64,000 bases of DNA. It comes from Lichenostomus cassidix (Eukaryota > Chordata > Aves > Passeriformes > Meliphagidae). Below are positions 1 through 12,838 of the stretch, piece after piece. The first letter of the stretch is position 1. Every line of letters starts with the position of its first letter. Under the pieces are notes generated by a model. The model had not been told where the DNA came from. It made no database searches and worked only from the letters and a program-made list of their open reading frames with translations. The stretch is taken from the NCBI GenBank assembly GCA_008360975.2, contig CM039193.1:17095389-17159388 (forward strand), read 5' to 3'. Position numbers and translations under genes: made by a program.

Positions 1-2324
1 GTTTAGTCTGCTGAGAGTTTATTTTTCATGGTGTGTATATTAAATCTTCCCCCCAAAAGCCCAGAGGATGTGCTGGGATGTGCCTGCTGCCCTCTCTGGT
101 TATCCTGCCCAGGGATATCCTGCAGCCACTAGACTCTGGTGGTTTTGTGTTCTCTCCTGTTCTTGTTTTGTGTGTGTGTGTATTTCCTGGGACACTATGA
201 TGGACATGGAAAATGAGAATGGAATTTGGGAACTGTAGCTTCTACTCGGTGTTCTAGTGCTTAGGGAATCCAGCAAGTGGGATTTTACCATAGCTGGTTC
301 AAAGGAATATTTACCCAGCTTATTAGGACATGAATGGTTGGTTGAGCTGAACTTTGTCCCTGAACTTCCAAGTTTCATAAAGCACTTAATGAAGACTGAG
401 CCAGCCGTTAAGTCCAGATGATTCCAGTCTTTGGAAGGGAATGTTTTCCAATGTCTTTATTTAGACTGCTTTCAGCCATGAAGGTAGAATGGTGCTGGGT
501 GTGTAACTTGCAGTATATCCTTGAATAAAAATCATATTCACTATTGCACACTGTTTGATCCAATCACACTGCAGACAGGAGGAATTCATGAGGATGGTTT
601 GACATTGCTGTCCAGAACTCATTCTTATGTAGGTCAGAAATCAATTTTCTCTCTAGCCCCAAATGAACCAATTTATTCATGTCAAGATCTAGACTTGAAA
701 TTATGTTTTACTTAGGATATTTTCCCCTTGTTCTAATTACTTCTAAAAAGAAAGAAAAGTAGGTGTAATTTGAAATTTAATTGCTGAAACATTCACTGGA
801 AGAACAAGAAGATTTGAGCATGTAGTTAGGATGTACTACAAAATTAAATGTTAAACTAAATTTTGGTTTTTAGCTGCCTGGTGCTAAATAACTTATGTGC
901 TACTGAAGAGTTGGAGACAATAGATAAAATGACATTATCAACTGCATCATAAGGAAATACGGAAATTTTCTCACGTGCTTCTGAAATAAGGCTGAGAAGT
1001 GAAATGTTTAGTATGGAATAGGGGTCAGAGATAAGGCAGATCACAAGGATAATTTTTGTATGTTTGGAGTGATCCAGAAGGTATTGCTGAACAATTCTGT
1101 TTGCTTTCTGCTTGTTTTCCTGCAGAATTTACCCTGTGATACAGACTAAGCACCAAAGACCAGCCCCTTTTCCCAATTTGTTTTCTTTGAAAATTTTGCT
1201 TTCAGCCATTGCTCGTTCTCATAATTGTATGAGGTGAGGACTCGACCTTTGCTGAGTAAACACTTGTTTACATCAGTCAGATCATGTGTCTGTTTTCCTT
1301 TCCACATTAGTGTCTAAGTCACCATATTTCTGACTAACCAGTAGGACTAGATTTTTTTTAAGAGCTTTTTGTTGTTTGTGCTAATTTGAAAGAACGAGTT
1401 AATCAGCACCATGTGATTGACAGTGGGAATACAGATTATTTCTGGTGATAGATGAAATACTGTCACACTCTACTCCCCCCCACATTGCAAAGGGAAACTA
1501 GATGGTAATTTGGAAGGGAGATCAGCAGTGTTTAACTTCCTGTGAAAATCTAGGCTCCTTATGGTGGTGTTTGTTCAGCCACTTGTAGCTCTTCTGGTTG
1601 GGTTCCAGGCCACTTGTATGGTGATTTTAATAAGCTCATTTCTGTACTCCTCCAAGGAAAGAGGTCTCTACATTCCTGGAGAATCTGATTCCTGTCGAGG
1701 TGTTTTCATTTTTCTGAAAATGGCTTTGGGGAAGCTGTGAGTTCCTGTGTGTTCTCAAAGGTTTTTAACTTGTGCTATTTTGAGCAATGCCATGTGATTA
1801 TCTAAGAATGTATTAAAAACCCAAACACCTTCTTTTATGTTCCTCTTTTTCTGCCAGATAATCACAAACACAAAGTGTGAGTTTTGAGCTCATCTTGGGC
1901 TGATACAATTATATTATTTCATCTTAAATCATGAAACTTTTGGGAAAAAAAATACAAATAGTCTCTGTTAGTTTGTCCCAGAAAATAAAGATGATGTTAA
2001 TCTTAGGTGGAAACCATTTGCAGAACTGTTGGGAATTAGGTTTCTGAAATGACCACTCGTAGAGGTGTTTGTGCAGACTTTGGGGCTCTGGAAGAGGTGG
2101 GAAGGTTGGAGGTTTCAATCACACTGCTGACTGCCTGCGGGGATGAATTAACTTGCATCTCTTGTACACTGAAAAAGAGGTTTATGTTTCGGAACTACTC
2201 AGCTGTGGAGTAGATAATGAACTGAGCTATTGTAAAACAAATAACTAAAACCCAAACCCGTTTAATTCTGATAAACCTGCAGTTTGTGTTGTCAGGCAAT
2301 GATTGCACACTTACTGTAACTGCA
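1..2324. other. Gene-free AT-rich stretch
   Basis: No exon, RNA gene or recognised repeat was found. The stretch is AT-rich with scattered T runs. A short (TG)6 tract lies at about 169-180. The few open frames are under 100 codons, lack convincing splice sites and resemble no family I know. A decent pyrimidine tract plus AG near 1122-1124 ('gttttcctgcag') has no good donor within the following open frame. This is consistent with intron or intergenic DNA. Confidence 0.6.
169..180. repeat. (TG)6 microsatellite
   Basis: Six uninterrupted TG dinucleotides follow a T-rich stretch. The array is short and probably close to the minimum length for slippage. No function is implied. Confidence 0.75.
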
Positions 2325-2412
2325 CAGAATCACAGAGTGGTTTGGTTTGGAAGGCACCAGAAAAGAGCATCTGGTTCCAACCCCCTGCCAGGGGCAGGAA
2401 CAGCTTTCACTG
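2325..2412 (-). mobile_element. CR1 LINE, 3' tail fragment
   Basis: On the plus strand this reads as the reverse complement of the avian CR1 3' end: a 'gaatcacagagtgg' start, then 'ttggaaggcacc', then 'ggttccaaccccctgcc' and 'ggggcagg'. Only about the last 85 bases of the element are present, so it is strongly 5'-truncated, as is normal for CR1 (target-primed reverse transcription that stops early). It carries several differences from the other copies here (for example 'aaaagagcatctggttcc'), so it is not a recent insertion. It has no coding capacity. Confidence 0.9.
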
Positions 2413-3923
2413 ATATATGAACAAAAAAAGGTCCTTGCTTTCAAGAGCTGCATTTGCCAGAAAGGAACAAGGAGTCTTTTATTGCTTCTGGATGAGTTCT
2501 GAGTTTTTCCTTATTGTAATAACAATAGGGACACCCCCCTTCATTCTAGTTCATAAAAGACAGAATATTATCGTTGGCAATGTTTCAGCAGTTCAGATAC
2601 CTGGAGCTGAGTTAGTTTGAGCAGTAAGAGCTGATAAGCAGCTCTGAAGGTGTGCCAGGAAAAGATCTCCAACACCTCTCCCCCCTCTTCCTTCTGCTGT
2701 TCCAGCACTATCTCTGTGCTAGAAAAAGGCCTTCCCCCACAGATCGATTATCTTTGTCCCTGGAGAGAAGCAGCCAGATCCATTAATTATTCCCATTTCC
2801 TTTGCCAGGGAAAGCAAGTGCAGTAGTCAGAAAAGCCATCTATTTTAAAATTTATTTTTATTAAATTCATCCATCGTATTATTTTAAGAGGTTATTTACT
2901 TAATGTTCTGTTTATTTCTGACTGACCTCTGTACTGTTAACTTCTTTAAAAACATTCATCAAAATACGCACAGCACTACTAGATGGATTTAATTCTTCCT
3001 TACTCTGCACTTGTGCTCCCAGACCTGTGTTTGACATTAATGAACATTGCTGGGATCATGCTGCCACACTGGTAGGGATTTACTGAGATCATTATTAGGT
3101 GATCAGGCAATCGCTTTTCTTTCTTTTTTTTTTTTCCTATTTATTTCTCAAATGAGAATTATTCATCAAGGTCAAGTGTTACATAGAGAGGAATATGGTT
3201 GGCTGTTTTATTGTTTTAAATATGGAAGAGATAAAGATGCATTTTCTTTAATGTTTTTATGTATCTTACGATATTTTCCTTAGAAAAAATGTGTTCCTTT
3301 ACTACTGCATTTTGACATATTGAGCATTCCTGATATGTCTGAGCACTTGGTGGATGAAAGCAAAGAATGCAGTACGTGATAACTTGCCATAGCTAAATCT
3401 GAGATGTGAAGCAATATTCGCGTTTATTTCTGTCAAGAGGGAGAAATGTGGCTGTGGTGGTTGTAATATGGTAATGCTGCCCTTTTACTGACCGTTGTAT
3501 CAAACTCCTTTTCATGATCCAAATCAAAGCAAGCTTTGCAGTGACAGAATCTGCTGTTTTAGCCGAGAACCTTTAGCCTGCTGCCAACACTGCAGTCGAG
3601 GTGGAGGAGGTTGCAGAGCTGTGCAGTTGATATATCTATCCAGAGCTATTTTTTTCAGTGGGAAAAAATAACTTTTTCTGATATATTTTTTCCCCTTTAA
3701 CAGATATGCTTGATTTATTCTGTCATAATTAAACTTATCTTTTGGTGGACCATGTTAAGCCCAAGGATTGTTCTCTGAGGCTTGACAGATGGCTGTGTGC
3801 AAGCAGTGCCTGTATACTGTAATAAGTTAGGAGAAGAATTAATCCCTTGTATTTCTTCTTGTTTTATTTACTTTATTTAATGGTGCTTTTAACGCTTAGT
3901 TCAAAATAAGACAAGACGTGGGT
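2413..3923. other. Gene-free AT-rich stretch
   Basis: No gene was recognised. It contains a 12-base T run at 3124-3135 and AT-rich stretches near 2845-2905 and 3650-3740. Open frames are short and start or stop without splice context. It is consistent with intron or intergenic DNA. Confidence 0.6.
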
Positions 3924-4240
3924 TTGTTCAGCCTGGAGAAGAGAAGCTTTAGGGTAACAGAATTGTGGCATTCCAGAACCTGAAGAGAGCCTGCAGGAAA
4001 GATGCAGAGACTTTTTAGAAGAGCCTGGAGTGACAGGACAAGAGGGAATGGATTCCCACTGTCAGGGAATAGATTTAGACTGGATATTAGGAAGAAATTC
4101 CTCCCTGTGAGAGTGGTGAGGCCCTGGCACAGACTGCCCAGAGAAGCTGTGGCTCCCCCTGGACCCCTGGGAGTGTCCAAGGCCAGGTTGGATGGGGCTT
4201 GGAGCAACCTGGGACTGTGGAAGGTGTCCCTGCTCCTGCA
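3924..4240 (+). mobile_element. CR1 LINE, 3' part of ORF2
   Basis: The sequence begins at 'ttgttcagcctggagaagagaag', passes through 'gatattaggaagaaattcctccctgtgagagtggtgagg' and 'ctggcacagactgcccagagaagc', and ends in 'gcttggagcaacctgggactg' and 'gaaggtgtccctgc'. This is the part of CR1 ORF2 just after the reverse transcriptase domain. The usual terminal segment ('ggtcccttccaacc ... attctatgattc') is missing after about 4240, so the copy lacks both its 5' part and its extreme 3' tail. The loss of the tail suggests a later deletion, because CR1 inserts from its 3' end. The 90- to 100-codon frames that cross it on both strands are remnants or shadows and not host genes. Confidence 0.95.
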
Positions 4241-7200
4241 GTGGATACTTCAAAGAGCCTGCAGCTGGTAGCTCTCCCTGAAATGCAGTGCATGGTGAAT
4301 GCTAAATCCCAATGGCACTATGCAGCTCCCACAAACAAGACCAGTGATGATGGCACTGCCACCTTCCATGTCACATGGGAGTGTCCTGACCTAGCCCCAG
4401 AGCTGGTGGCAAAGCTACCAAGAAATTCTGGCTTGAGCAGAAGCACCTGTAGAATATTACCTTGGCTCTAGATGGTGTCCTGCAGCACTTCTTACTGACT
4501 TTTCATCACTGAGTTTTAGGGAGAGGAAGCTGTTGCTAAAATACAAGAGAAACAGGACTGTGTCAACCCTGCAGCAGCTGCCCAGGTGTGGTGATTTATC
4601 TCCTAACCACAGGTTGCATAGTTATAATAATTTGCATTAATTCTGCATCCTTTCTTTTTTAAGATTTCCTGTAATGTGGTGGTTTTCCCATCTTGCCATG
4701 CAAACTGCAGCCAGAAATTACTAAAGGCTGCACTTATTCCCATTGCAGAGAAAGCTGTGGTGGAATTAAGATTAATTGAACCTCCCAGTGTTCATGTTTG
4801 AGGCATTATCACGTGGCATTATGTAGTGTTAGAGCTTCCTACTAGTTTGGGAGCTATTTGTAGAAGCAGATGCCAAGAGAGATGTGTCTAATGTACCTGC
4901 TCTAGTTGTGATCTTTAGCAGAGATTGGTTTGCAATATCATGTAGAGGTCACACAGCCTGGCTGAGCTGAGCACGCTCCCGGACGTGGTGCTGGGTGGGA
5001 TTTAGGTGTTTTGTGAAGGTTGAGTAAAACTACACATTTTCTTGCTGTCGTGCCTCTCTTGAGGGATGTCCTGAGCGTGTCTGTGCCCCTTTGTTGCAGT
5101 GGAGGAGACACACTGTGCTGCCTTCTGTGCTGGGCAAAGCAGGTGCTGGGGAGTGGCTCTGCTCCCCCTGCCCGCACAGCCATTCGTTTCAATTAGCATG
5201 CAGCCACTCTCTGCCTGCTGCATGATTTGTATAAATGACTGACTTTAATTTGACCTCCTGGAGAGTGAAGGGATTTCAGCCTTCAGCTAAATGTTATAAG
5301 TTGCTGTCTTTCCTGGAGTGTGCAGGGAGTGGGAAGCGATGAACCATTGCCACTGGAGAAGCACCTGTTTGAGCTCAGGCGTGGAGCTGGGTGTGACAGG
5401 GCTCAGCTTCTTCTCCAGTAAAGCATAAAATGAAAATAATGGTAGATTTATTGTAGTTATAAGGAGCTATCTGGCATGAAGGCAGCCATTTATTATACCT
5501 ATTATAATTACAAGCCTGAACTTTTGATATAATTTTAGCAAAACAGTCTCCTACTTAGATCCTCAGGATGTGTTCTTTGGAGACTTGGAGTACGTAATTT
5601 TTTAATGCTTTCTCAGCTCCTGCCTCCAGCGTGCTGTCCCCATGGAGCTGTTTTACTGACTGATCCTGTGGAAAGTGTCCTTGAGGGCAGGAGAGAAGGG
5701 CTGAAGTGCAATGCCAGCTCTGCAAAGGCCAAAGGAGGAACTTCAGTTTAACTGGGACATTGCAGACACTGACGGTTCCTTAAAGCATTCCTCTCCTGTC
5801 TCTCACTCCAAGTTAGAATAACTTTATTTATTAAGGATTACAGAGGTAATTCAGTGAGCCAGGAGAGCTGAATATTTTCTAGTGAAGGGGCAGAGGTCAG
5901 GAGTTCCAGCTCCAGACTGGGAAGACTCTGAGTTACAAATGGACATGCCCAGGAAGTGAACAAAAGACTTGTCACTGGTAGTTGCTAAAAGGAGAGGCAC
6001 ACTAAGATTTAACCCATAAATCCATTTTTCTAGTAAAATACTGAATAGCTCATAAAGCTCGGAAAGTGAGAGGTGAAGATGCATCCTTATGGGAACAGCC
6101 AGTGTCTTGTACTTGGTAATGTTTCTGTGTGTGTGTTGAGATGCTCCTGCCTTTGCCAGAGGAAGGCTAAAATTCCAAGCTGATTTCCATTTTAAAGGAA
6201 GAGATAGAGGGCATGGAAACCAAGTGGAGCTCTTGGGAGCTTGCTGAAGGCAAAGAATTGACAGGCTGATTCCAGACCGAGTAGGAAGTTGTGACCTCAG
6301 TCACTTAGAAACCAACCTGGTAGAAAAATATCAAATGTGAAAGGAATCATTTTTCCTCACAGATGAAGTACTTAAAATCCCAAATCCCCCAAAGAAGATA
6401 TATATTTTTTTTTTACTAGCTGTGATAAATTTTTTAAACTTATTTTCTTTTAAAAAATCGGTTGCGGCCTTTCCAATTTTGATGAGTGAGGGGAAAAAAG
6501 GGAGATATTTTTAAGAAGTAGTGTTTTTCGTTGCTCTTGGGACTGTACAGACATGGGAACGTGTTCCCCTGTTGAGCATTAAATGCAGCCCTGTGCCATC
6601 ACTCCTGACTTCTCAGTGGCCAAAAGACAGAGTAAGTTCACTAACGTGAAGACACCTCTATTTTTTTATTTGCTGAATGATCTTTCCTGGTTTGTTATTG
6701 GATTGGAATGCTGGGGAACTGGAAAGGAACCTGTGGTTATATACCAGTGCCTGTGGTACAGTGGGAAGTGTTTAATTTTGGTATTCACTGAGGTGGATGT
6801 ACATGGAGAAGGTTTTGGTGAAATGTTTCCAATCTGAAAGTATTTTTCAAATATAATTTTAGTCTTAATTTTAAAGCAATCAGAAGTAGATACAGTATAT
6901 TCTTTAAAATCCCTGTGATACTCTTTGGTTTAATCAGGTAGAACTTTGTCTTTTAGGGATATTCAGCATTCTGGATTGCTTTGTTTTGATGGTTTTTTAT
7001 CTGTAACTGCTCTTTTGGAGTGCTTCAATGAGAGATTCAATGAGACTTAAATAATGTTAAGACACGTACAGAGCAGTGTGACTCCTGGGAACATTTGGAT
7101 TTTCCTCTGGGTTTGTGCTTTGCACCTGGAATCTGATTTACAACCTCCAGTCTGCAGAATTTGCCTTGCTGAGAATTCTTCAGTTTATCTTCCTTGGCTA

Positions 7201-10200
7201 CTTAAGAACTAATTGCATAAATAATTTTTCACTAGTTAAGAGCATCTAAACCAAATAGCTGCAAAACATGCTCCATCACATGAACTTATCTTCACCAATC
7301 TTTTCTTAAAGGATTGTAAAATAGTATTTTTAAAGATTTTTCTCTCTGGTTTTGCCCCACATACTTACATCGGGAGATATTTTAAAGACCTGGCATATTT
7401 CCCAGATATTTTATTTAAAACTCAATAAAGGAGGTTTAAATTCCTTTCCACAGAATATTTTAATTTTGTGTTACAATTCAGATGAGTTTCTTTAGATATG
7501 GAGAATGCTCAACCTCCTCTTCATCAATATGAAAGAAAGTTTTCCTCCTTTGAAAATGTATTTTGTATGCTGGCTTTACTTAGGTATGAAGTGTTAATTG
7601 GAGGTTCTAATTTGATGTACATATTTCTGATAGGCATTCTGTGGTGTGATGAATACTAAATAGGAAGCACACACAGGGGCTGATGTGAAGGCTCTTGATG
7701 CTGTGCTGTCACTTTTTTTTCCCCACTGTTTTTTGGAAATTGTTTTTCATTCTGTGAAGCATTGGTGAAGGCTTGCTTGCCATTACTCCATAATTCTTGG
7801 AAGAACCCTGGTGTTACTGGAATGCTGGGGGAATATTCCCTTGGATTTGACAGAATGAGCAGTGACAGGGTTACAGGTGTTGCTGGTGATTTTCCTTCTG
7901 TGAACAATAGGGAATGATGCCTCTGACTAGAGGGATGCTGACAAGCTCATAATTGGTCTATCTTTGCTTGTATTTCCAATTACTGAAGGAAAAAAAAAAG
8001 CCTTTTCACCCAGACTGTGCTATAGGGATCCATTTGTTTAACGTGTGTTAGTTCAATAATTCTGTAAAATTCAGCTTGTGACATGAAAGTTTCCCACAGT
8101 TTTAGTGGAATCAAAATGGGGACAGTGCTGAAGATATGTATGGAATTCTGTGTGGTTCGTTAAAACCAGCTATTTTGGGAGGTGTTTTTCCTGGGCTTCT
8201 CTAAAATCTCCTATCATTTAATTAACTTTAATTCTTGGCACTGTATTTTGCTGAGATTTCCCTAGTACTGTCTTTCCTTTTGTGCATTAACAAATTCTCC
8301 TAACAAAATGTTCCAAGTGCCTGCAATCTTCTCTACCCCTCCCAAGTGTGCATTCTAGTGCTTAATCCATGTGGGGTTTTATAACCTCAACTCCAGCACT
8401 GCTATCTTTATCTGTGGATGTTATAGATGGTTTTATCTGGACAATCAAGAGATAACAGGAAACTTCTGTACTTTGAATTTTGCTTGGCTCAATTATTTTG
8501 AAGTACTGAATTCATGTAAAGGCACCATATGCACCTTTCCCCTCTTGCTCTTGACAGAACCCGTTTCCCATCACAAGCTCAAGTCACTGCCTGTTGGGAC
8601 AGACTGTGGGTTTAAAAATGTCTGGAATTAAGTGGTGTTGAACTAAAATATTTCAGGGTGAAAGGCCAGAAACATTTTATCTGGAAAATCATGAATGTAG
8701 AGGTTTTTGCCAGCCTTCTGGCTAGGATTGGGGTTACAGGTTTTAAATTGTAGCAACTATTTTTGCTTATATTAATTTAAATAGTGCTTTTCTTTCCTTC
8801 ATTACCGATGAAATTAGCACGACTTTGCTGCATTTGGTTCAGATACTTCTTTCTGCTTCACAGCCTGTCATTCAAATTGTCAAATATTTACTTGTCTCGT
8901 GTTTGACTGTAGTGCCAGGCTTTGTGTGTAATTTGTGTTTGTGTAGGTTTGCACCTGATGCTTTGATGCTGTCAGGATGTGTGTAATGTGATCCCTGGCT
9001 TCCCCTGCTCCTGCCTCACCCGAACTGCACATCATCTGCTGTCACTCATTTGGCTTCGCTGGCAGCTGCAGGAGCATTGGGAATTAATCCCAAGTACTAT
9101 GGGCTGTTGTGATCTCTGTATGCTGTCCCTTAGAAAACTGCAATCCAGCCTGAACTTGGCCAGTTCAGGAGAAAAAAAACCCCATTTATTTTTGAAAGAA
9201 AAGAAGAAATTTTAGCTTTTTCTTCATCAGGTTTTAAGATTCTATCTGCTAACATAATCCAATTTTATCTTTGTATTTTGCCATGTTATGGTGAAGTGGA
9301 ATGTGCACCTTGCATTGACCACAGGAGTGAGTTTAAAAATCTGAGCTATTAATGCAACTTGGACTGCCTAACTTGGTGTCTCCTGGACATCTATGTCTGG
9401 ATTTTTGGGAGGACAATTTTGTTTTCAGGTGCTATGTCAAAACTGGATTTTGAGCATTCCATTTTTCACCAGTCTGTAGTTCCAGATCTCTCACTGATGC
9501 TCAGTTATTAAACAACTAGAGGTGTAAATACTGAGATGCCTGTCCTTGGGCACCAAATCCTGTGTTCAGGAACTAAATGGGCACCCTGTTTTTCTGAAGT
9601 TTCCTGTATCGGATTTGATTGATCTCTTTATTTGGACATACTGGGGAAAATCGTGGCTTGCAAGGACTCTGTATTCATACTTGAGCAACAACCCAATAGA
9701 GATGGAGGTGTTAAAAGACCTTCTGACCCAAGTCCTGAACAAACAATGATTCAGTGTTTGGCACAGTGCTGGCTCTCTTTGGAGACTGTTCTACACCTGC
9801 AAGTTTATTACTTTTTGTTGTCCATTTGGAATGACTTGCAATCATCATCAGGAGGTTTATTAATTATTTTCAGGGGTGCTGAGGATGCCTTCTGGCTGTG
9901 TTTTCTGTGTCTGGGGTTATTTTGAGGCACCTCTGCACTTTTACAAGTTTTTAAGTGTGTCAGGGTTAAACACAAGTCAAGTTACATGTGCTAGGCTGTG
10001 TTTCCAGGTCCTGAGCCCAACTGCTTCTAGGGATCTCTCACTGGATCCCTCCCCACCTCTCAAATGTCTATTTTTTAATTTTTTTTTTTTTTTGCTCCAG
10101 CTCAGATTTGGTAAGAGCAGTGTTTTCAGTGTTTTTCAATCATTGTAAGACATTAAAACAATCAGTACAATCCCAGTCCTACAGATCTTCACCAAAGATG

Positions 10201-11324
10201 ATTGTGAGGCTTCACTGTCTTCTCAATGTCAGCATCACTGATTTTGTTCCCTACTTCCACGTGTTGCAACACTTCTCTCTTGTGCATCCTCATTTCTAGT
10301 GGATTTCTGTTCAAAGGGAATACCCATTTGTTGAGGCTCCCATTGAAGCAGTAAGATCTATTTTCTGTTTGCTCTGTGTTTCTTTTTTGCCCTGTTTGCA
10401 GAGTTTATCTCAGAGTTCAGGAATCTTATCCTGTAAGTTATAAACTCCACACCAAACTGTGCTTGTACCTAACTGTACACACAGAACCTTGCAGACAATC
10501 TGGGAGTGTCGTGGCTATTCAGCCCTCAAGGCCAGGAGAAAGAATTTCTGTCACCCCCAAAGTGTGGTCACTGAGTAATGCAGGTGAAGCAATTCCTCAG
10601 AGCAGAGTCTGGATTTGTATTTCCAGCCCTTCCAGCTGCATTCACTGTGAGATTCCAACCTAGTGGTGTTCAAAAAGAAACAGCATTATCACAGCTCCTG
10701 CTGGGAAGCTGTAGGGGAAGATCATAAAGTATTATAGTTTGTAGTCAATCATGTATTAGATGGTTTTTATCCTGAAAATCTGTTTAGAGGCATTTCTTTC
10801 TTTTCCTCTTGTTTCTGACAGTGTGGAAGAGAGAGTCCTAAAATATTTTATGTGCTTCTGGGAATTTCATGCAGCTGAAAATAATGATTGATGGAAAGGA
10901 GCAAAGTTATGAGAAACACAATTTCATTGTGCCTGCCCCATGTCCTTAGGCTTGCTAAACTAATCCCTCTCCCTGGATTTGCATGTGGTGACGATGGCTT
11001 GGATTTCTATTTTCAGTTTGTGGTGTCACAATAGGGAACTGTGACTTTTGCACTGATTTTTCACTTCTGACCCTGGACAAAATCCATTGCTAACACAGGA
11101 CCACCCCTTTGTCACCTGCTGGGCAGAAGGGACCAGGGGCACGGGGAGCTCCTGTGCTCAGCACCAGCTGCCACAACATCTGTACATCATTTCCTGTTCT
11201 GTATTTGGAGAAACCTCTTCATAAAGCAGAAAAAAAGAACTCCTGAGTTGCTCCATAGCAGCATCCTTACCAATATATGACATTTTTGAACTCCGTATTC
11301 CAGAATATGAAGTTTAAGCACATG
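4241..11324. other. Gene-free stretch between CR1 and the 11.3-kb hairpins
   Basis: No gene, RNA gene or recognised repeat was found over about 7 kb. 4241-4480 is less AT-rich and carries a 90-codon plus frame that starts inside the CR1, so it is not a separate gene. 4940-5220 is GC-richer and open on the minus strand in two frames, which is typical of composition. T runs occur at about 6406-6416 and 10079-10093. There are stretches near 6850-7500 that are very AT-rich. No frame has both a good acceptor and a good donor. Confidence 0.55.
10079..10093. repeat. Poly-T tract (15 bases)
   Basis: An uninterrupted run of 15 T follows 'attttttaa'. It could be the complement of an old poly-A tail, but no recognisable retrocopy lies beside it, so simple homopolymer expansion is equally likely. 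Confidence 0.85.
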
Positions 11325-11354
11325 GATTTTTCTCTGAGAGAAAAATCTCAGAGA
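11325..11354. repeat. Overlapping inverted repeats (two alternative hairpins)
   Basis: Bases 11325-11335 (gatttttctct) are the exact reverse complement of 11337-11347, with one base between them, so this is a near-perfect 23-base palindrome. Bases 11331-11338 (tctctgag) are also the exact reverse complement of 11347-11354, with an 8-base loop. The two pairings use overlapping bases and cannot form together. The element lies directly against the direct repeat that starts at 11351. It may be a product of template switching during replication, and no function is visible. Confidence 0.85.
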
Positions 11355-11419
11355 CTTCTGCCAGCTATTGGTTAAAACCTTATTATTGGTGAGACTCCTG
11401 CCAGCTATTGGTTAAAACC
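11351..11419 (+). repeat. 29-base direct repeat, two copies
   Basis: The unit 'gagacttctgccagctattg' followed by 'gttaaaacc' at 11351-11379 recurs at 11391-11419 with one change (t to c at the seventh base). The copies are 40 bases apart start to start, with an 11-base spacer. The high identity implies a fairly recent tandem duplication of about 40 bases followed by little change in the unit. Confidence 0.93.
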
Positions 11420-12758
11420 AGCTCCTGTATCCACCCAGAAGGAACCAGAAAAGGCACATAGAACATGAATTAAGCCCTGGATTATTCCTTTATATACTCT
11501 AGATAAATACTCTTTTGAAACCATTCAACATCAGGAGGAATTTAATGTAATTCAAATTATATATATTATAAACTCACTTGATAATAAATAATGACTTTCC
11601 TTCTCCATACAAATCCAGCTGCACAGACTAAAATGCTCTAAGAGATTTATAGTGCTTTTGAAAGGAGATTTTCTTGTCTGACTAAATGCTAAGTGTTACT
11701 CTGATTCCAAAGTTGAAGTTGTCTTCTTAAAAAGTCTGCTGAGGTTGGACATCACTTTTTGCTGTGCAGGGAATGCATTATAAGTGCTTGGAAGTTGGAA
11801 TTCATTCTGGAACAAGTGAAACAAAACACTGGCAAGGTTGGATTTTTAAATTATTTTTTTAATCCCATGTTTTAAAAGACCCTGTGTTTGTAGTGATGTG
11901 TTCTATTCAGTGCATATGAACTGGACATAGTTACTGTGTGGCTAAGTTTTGTTAATTAGCCAAGAAGCCATCAAAAAATAGCTGAATGGATATTCAAAAC
12001 CTCTGAAGACAGGCTCCAAAACTTGCCATAAATAATAAGTACTATTTTTTATTAATTTTCAAAATTTAGGAGGGACCCTGGTATTTTACCTATTACATGG
12101 TATAGATGATACACTTAAACATTGGATCTGAATTCCAATCCTTTGGAACCAAATTAATGTTGTAGTTGAGGTCTGAGGTAGGTGGTTTGGTGTGACATGA
12201 ACTGAGGAGATGACACTGCAGTGCCCCTGATAAAACAGTTTGGCTCAGATTAACTGATAATTTAAAATAATGGTCTGAACTGTCTGGTTTTTGTGAAAAA
12301 AGATGAATTTCCAGCTCCATGCATAGCAACAGTTCTGCTGGTTCTAGTTTTGCTGAGAATGAGACTCCAGCCCTCCCTACATTGGGGAGGATCTGAGAGA
12401 CTTAAGATAAAGTTAAGTTGTCAGGATTTAAAAATCCTCTGTAGTATTTAGGAAATGATTTGTAACTGAAGTACAAGTGATAGAGGGCTCCAGGCTGTAA
12501 ATTCAGAAGTCAGATGCATGTGTGCAAAAGGCAGGCAGGAAACAGACATCTCTGATTTTTGTCTCTGATAAGAAATTGTTTGAAGTGCCAAACATTGCTT
12601 AAATAGCTACAGCTCCATCCCACTGCTGGGAAAGTTTAGATCGTGGATCTGTAGCTTCCTGACAGCTCCACTTATAGATGCTTTTGTAAATGAATTAACT
12701 GTGTTGCAATGGTGCTCTTGCCTGGAATTTGTCTGTTGGGCAGTTTGTCTGAGAAAAG
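11420..12758. other. Gene-free AT-rich stretch
   Basis: No gene was recognised. A 78-codon minus-strand frame at 12093-12329 has no recognisable domain and no clear splice context. The sequence around 11530-11600 is very AT-rich (tatatattataa). It is consistent with non-coding DNA. Confidence 0.6.
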
Positions 12759-12805
12759 AATAATGCAGATGGTATTAAAAGTCCATAAATACCATCTGCA
12801 TTATT
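12759..12805. repeat. Perfect 18-bp inverted repeat (hairpin)
   Basis: Bases 12759-12776 (aataatgcagatggtatt) are the exact reverse complement of 12788-12805, separated by an 11-base loop (aaaagtccata). Outside the arms pairing stops after one G-T wobble, so the stem is about 18 bp. That is shorter than a normal microRNA precursor stem, and there are no bulges. The best explanation is a short inverted duplication made by template switching at a replication fork, or a very small foldback element. A non-standard small RNA hairpin is possible but unsupported. Confidence 0.93.
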
Positions 12806-12826
12806 TAAAATATTTTTCCTGAGTGG

Positions 12827-12838
12827 TTTTTTTTTTTT
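12827..12838. repeat. Poly-T tract (12 bases)
   Basis: A run of 12 T lies about 20 bases after the 18-bp hairpin. It is a simple homopolymer. Confidence 0.85.

Noticed and set aside
12759..12805. MicroRNA precursor
   Set aside because: The stem is only 18 bp with no flanking pairing and no bulges, and it matches no microRNA I know. A small inverted duplication is simpler.
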